A stretch of 6,697 nucleotides of DNA from an uncultured Eggerthella sp. (GTDB lineage Bacteria > Actinomycetota > Coriobacteriia > Coriobacteriales > Eggerthellaceae), in NCBI GenBank assembly GCA_902470405.1, contig CABRGJ010000047.1, forward strand, positions 1 to 6,697, in the 5' to 3' direction. Shown here piece by piece: positions 5,767 to 6,697 of this stretch. The stretch's first letter is position 1; each line of letters starts with the position of its first letter. Both the position numbers and the translations under genes were made by a program. Under the pieces are notes generated by a model that did not search any database, was not told the origin of the DNA, and saw nothing but the letters and a program-made list of their open reading frames with translations.

Positions 5767-5891
5767 CGTGCACCTATCCTTTTCATCGTTCGAGGGGTGG
5801 TAAGTCACAAAGCACGCATCTGTGGTGCTCTCGACCACTTTACTCTATAGGATAGCGCATCCTTACCGTAAAATGAAAAGCACATGAATCG

Positions 5892-5921
5892 GTTGAAGGG
5901 GTGTAAAAATCGTCTTTCAAC
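5892..5921. repeat. Inverted repeat in the glycosyltransferase leader
   Basis: GTTGAA (5892-5897) pairs with TTCAAC (5916-5921). The stem extends three more pairs, two of them G-U, to about nine pairs around a 12-base loop. It lies 30 bases before the GTG start and could be an operator or an mRNA hairpin. No T-run follows, so it is not a terminator. A TAAAAT at 5869-5874 resembles a -10 element but lacks a usable -35. Confidence 0.4.
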
Positions 5922-5936
5922 GGGCGTTTATGAAAT

Positions 5937-5942
5937 GAGGAG
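5937..5942 (+). promoter_or_regulatory. Ribosome binding site for the glycosyltransferase GTG start
   Basis: GAGGAG ends eight bases before the GTG at 5951. This is a strong Shine-Dalgarno at ideal spacing and supports the non-ATG start. Confidence 0.8.
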
Positions 5943-5950
5943 CTTCGATC

Positions 5951-6697
5951 GTGAAGATCAATCTCGAAAACTCGGGTCGGTTGCATGCTTTCGTGGATGA
6001 AAGTCGCATTGCGCAGATTGATTATAAGGATCCCGAACTGCATCCTTTGGTGTCGGTGATCGTCCCTATCTTTGGCGCTGAGCGCACGCTTGACGAAGCG
6101 CTTGCAAGCATCGAAGTCCAGAGTCTGCGCGATCTTGAGATCGTGTGCGTCAACGATGCCTCTACGGACAGTTCAGCGCGCATCATTGCTGTGCATGCCG
6201 CGCAGGATAGTCGCTACGTCGTGCTCGATCATGCCCGCAATTGTGGCTATGGCGCCTCGATGAATGACGGGATCGCAGCAGCTCGTGGTACCTGGATCGC
6301 CATTCTCGAGCCTGACGACTACGTCTTGCCTGATATGTATGAACAGATGTTGGCCGCACCTCTTGCATTTGCTACAACTGCCGACGAAGTGGATATTATC
6401 AAGACACCCTATATTCGCGAGCTGCGCGAGAATGGCACGCTGCGCGGGGATACACCGAAAGAGCTTCTGAACTGTAGATATCGTGGACTTATCAAGCCCG
6501 CAGAACAGCCATTTGATCTTTCCGATCCAGGCGTAGAGCATCTCCTGAGGCATCATCCTTCCATTTGGTCGGCGCTTTATAAACGTGCCTTTCTTACGGA
6601 AGGGCAGATTCGTTTCCATGAATATCCTGGTAGTGGTTGGGCTGATAACGAGTTCTTCTACGATACGCTCCTGCGCGTTCGATCGGTCGTTTACCTT
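5951..6697 (+). CDS. Family 2 glycosyltransferase, N-terminal part (runs off the window)
   Basis: The frame is open from the GTG at 5951 to the right edge and gives 249 residues without a stop. After about 33 leading residues comes a GT-A fold of the GT2 type. VSVIVPIFGAERTLDEALASI (34-54) forms the first strand and helix. DLEIVCVNDASTDSS (61-75) contains the nucleotide-binding Asp. ARNCGYGASMNDGIAAARGTWIAILEPDDY (95-124) holds the GxxxxxNxG region and the DxD-like EPDDY at 120-124, which would bind the metal and nucleotide-sugar. A later W-ADNEFFYD segment (230-237) is at about the place of the catalytic-base region. Such enzymes move a sugar from a nucleotide-sugar to an acceptor in capsule, cell-wall polysaccharide or glycolipid synthesis at the inner face of the membrane. 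Donor and acceptor are unknown, and membrane segments, if any, would lie past the edge. The start is set by GAGGAG eight bases upstream. Confidence 0.9.
   Translation, partial: MKINLENSGRLHAFVDESRIAQIDYKDPELHPLVSVIVPIFGAERTLDEALASIEVQSLRDLEIVCVNDASTDSSARIIAVHAAQDSRYVVLDHARNCGYGASMNDGIAAARGTWIAILEPDDYVLPDMYEQMLAAPLAFATTADEVDIIKTPYIRELRENGTLRGDTPKELLNCRYRGLIKPAEQPFDLSDPGVEHLLRHHPSIWSALYKRAFLTEGQIRFHEYPGSGWADNEFFYDTLLRVRSVVYL

Noticed and set aside
5767..5838. 24-residue extension of the DUF2510 protein from a GTG at 5838
   Set aside because: There is no ribosome binding site and the residues are unrelated to the family. The domain begins directly after the ATG at 5766.
6173..6619. 148-residue open frame on the minus strand
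   Set aside because: It lies wholly opposite the glycosyltransferase coding sequence and shows no recognisable domain.

Overview
The window looks like chromosomal DNA from an actinobacterium of the Coriobacteriia type (Collinsella/Slackia/Olsenella-like). This is inferred from roughly balanced G+C by eye, a DUF2510 protein with a GWYPDPEG / RYWDGTQW signature (a domain typical of Actinomycetota), and dense gene packing with Shine-Dalgarno-led genes. The assignment to class is an inference, not a measurement. No rRNA, tRNA, CRISPR array, insertion sequence or phage gene was seen.

Layout. (1) Positions 1-287, plus strand: the C-terminal end of a sodium:alanine/glycine symporter (AGCS family), cut by the window edge. 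(2) Positions 289-3482, minus strand: a four-gene block reading leftwards. In transcription order it holds an AraC-type regulator, a DMT/EamA permease, a DUF488 protein and a CorA-type Mg2+ channel. The first pair and the last pair each overlap by ATGA, so they are probably translationally coupled. A 109-nt gap separates the two pairs. (3) Positions 3483-3674: a divergent control region with repeated WTCTTTC motifs. (4) Positions 3675-4502, plus strand: an alpha/beta hydrolase with a complete Ser-Asp-His triad. (5) Positions 4572-5120, minus strand: a YgjP/DUF45-type zinc metallopeptidase, possibly expressed from a leaderless transcript. (6) Positions 5250-5766, minus strand: a DUF2510 membrane protein whose frame is broken after its first membrane segment. 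The missing second half is readable in another frame and is followed by a strong terminator hairpin. (7) Positions 5951 to the right edge, plus strand: the N-terminal 249 residues of a family 2 glycosyltransferase.

How the genes work together. The AraC regulator and EamA permease look like a regulator-exporter pair. The regulator may also control the divergent hydrolase. The remaining genes look like independent housekeeping or surface functions: ion transport, a metallopeptidase, a small membrane protein and a cell-surface glycosyltransferase. I saw no clear sign of a new multi-gene system. The most notable observation is the frameshifted DUF2510 gene. Next are the repeat array in the divergent promoter and a DUF488 protein that lacks the family's usual C-terminal Cys/Glu/His-Arg motif.
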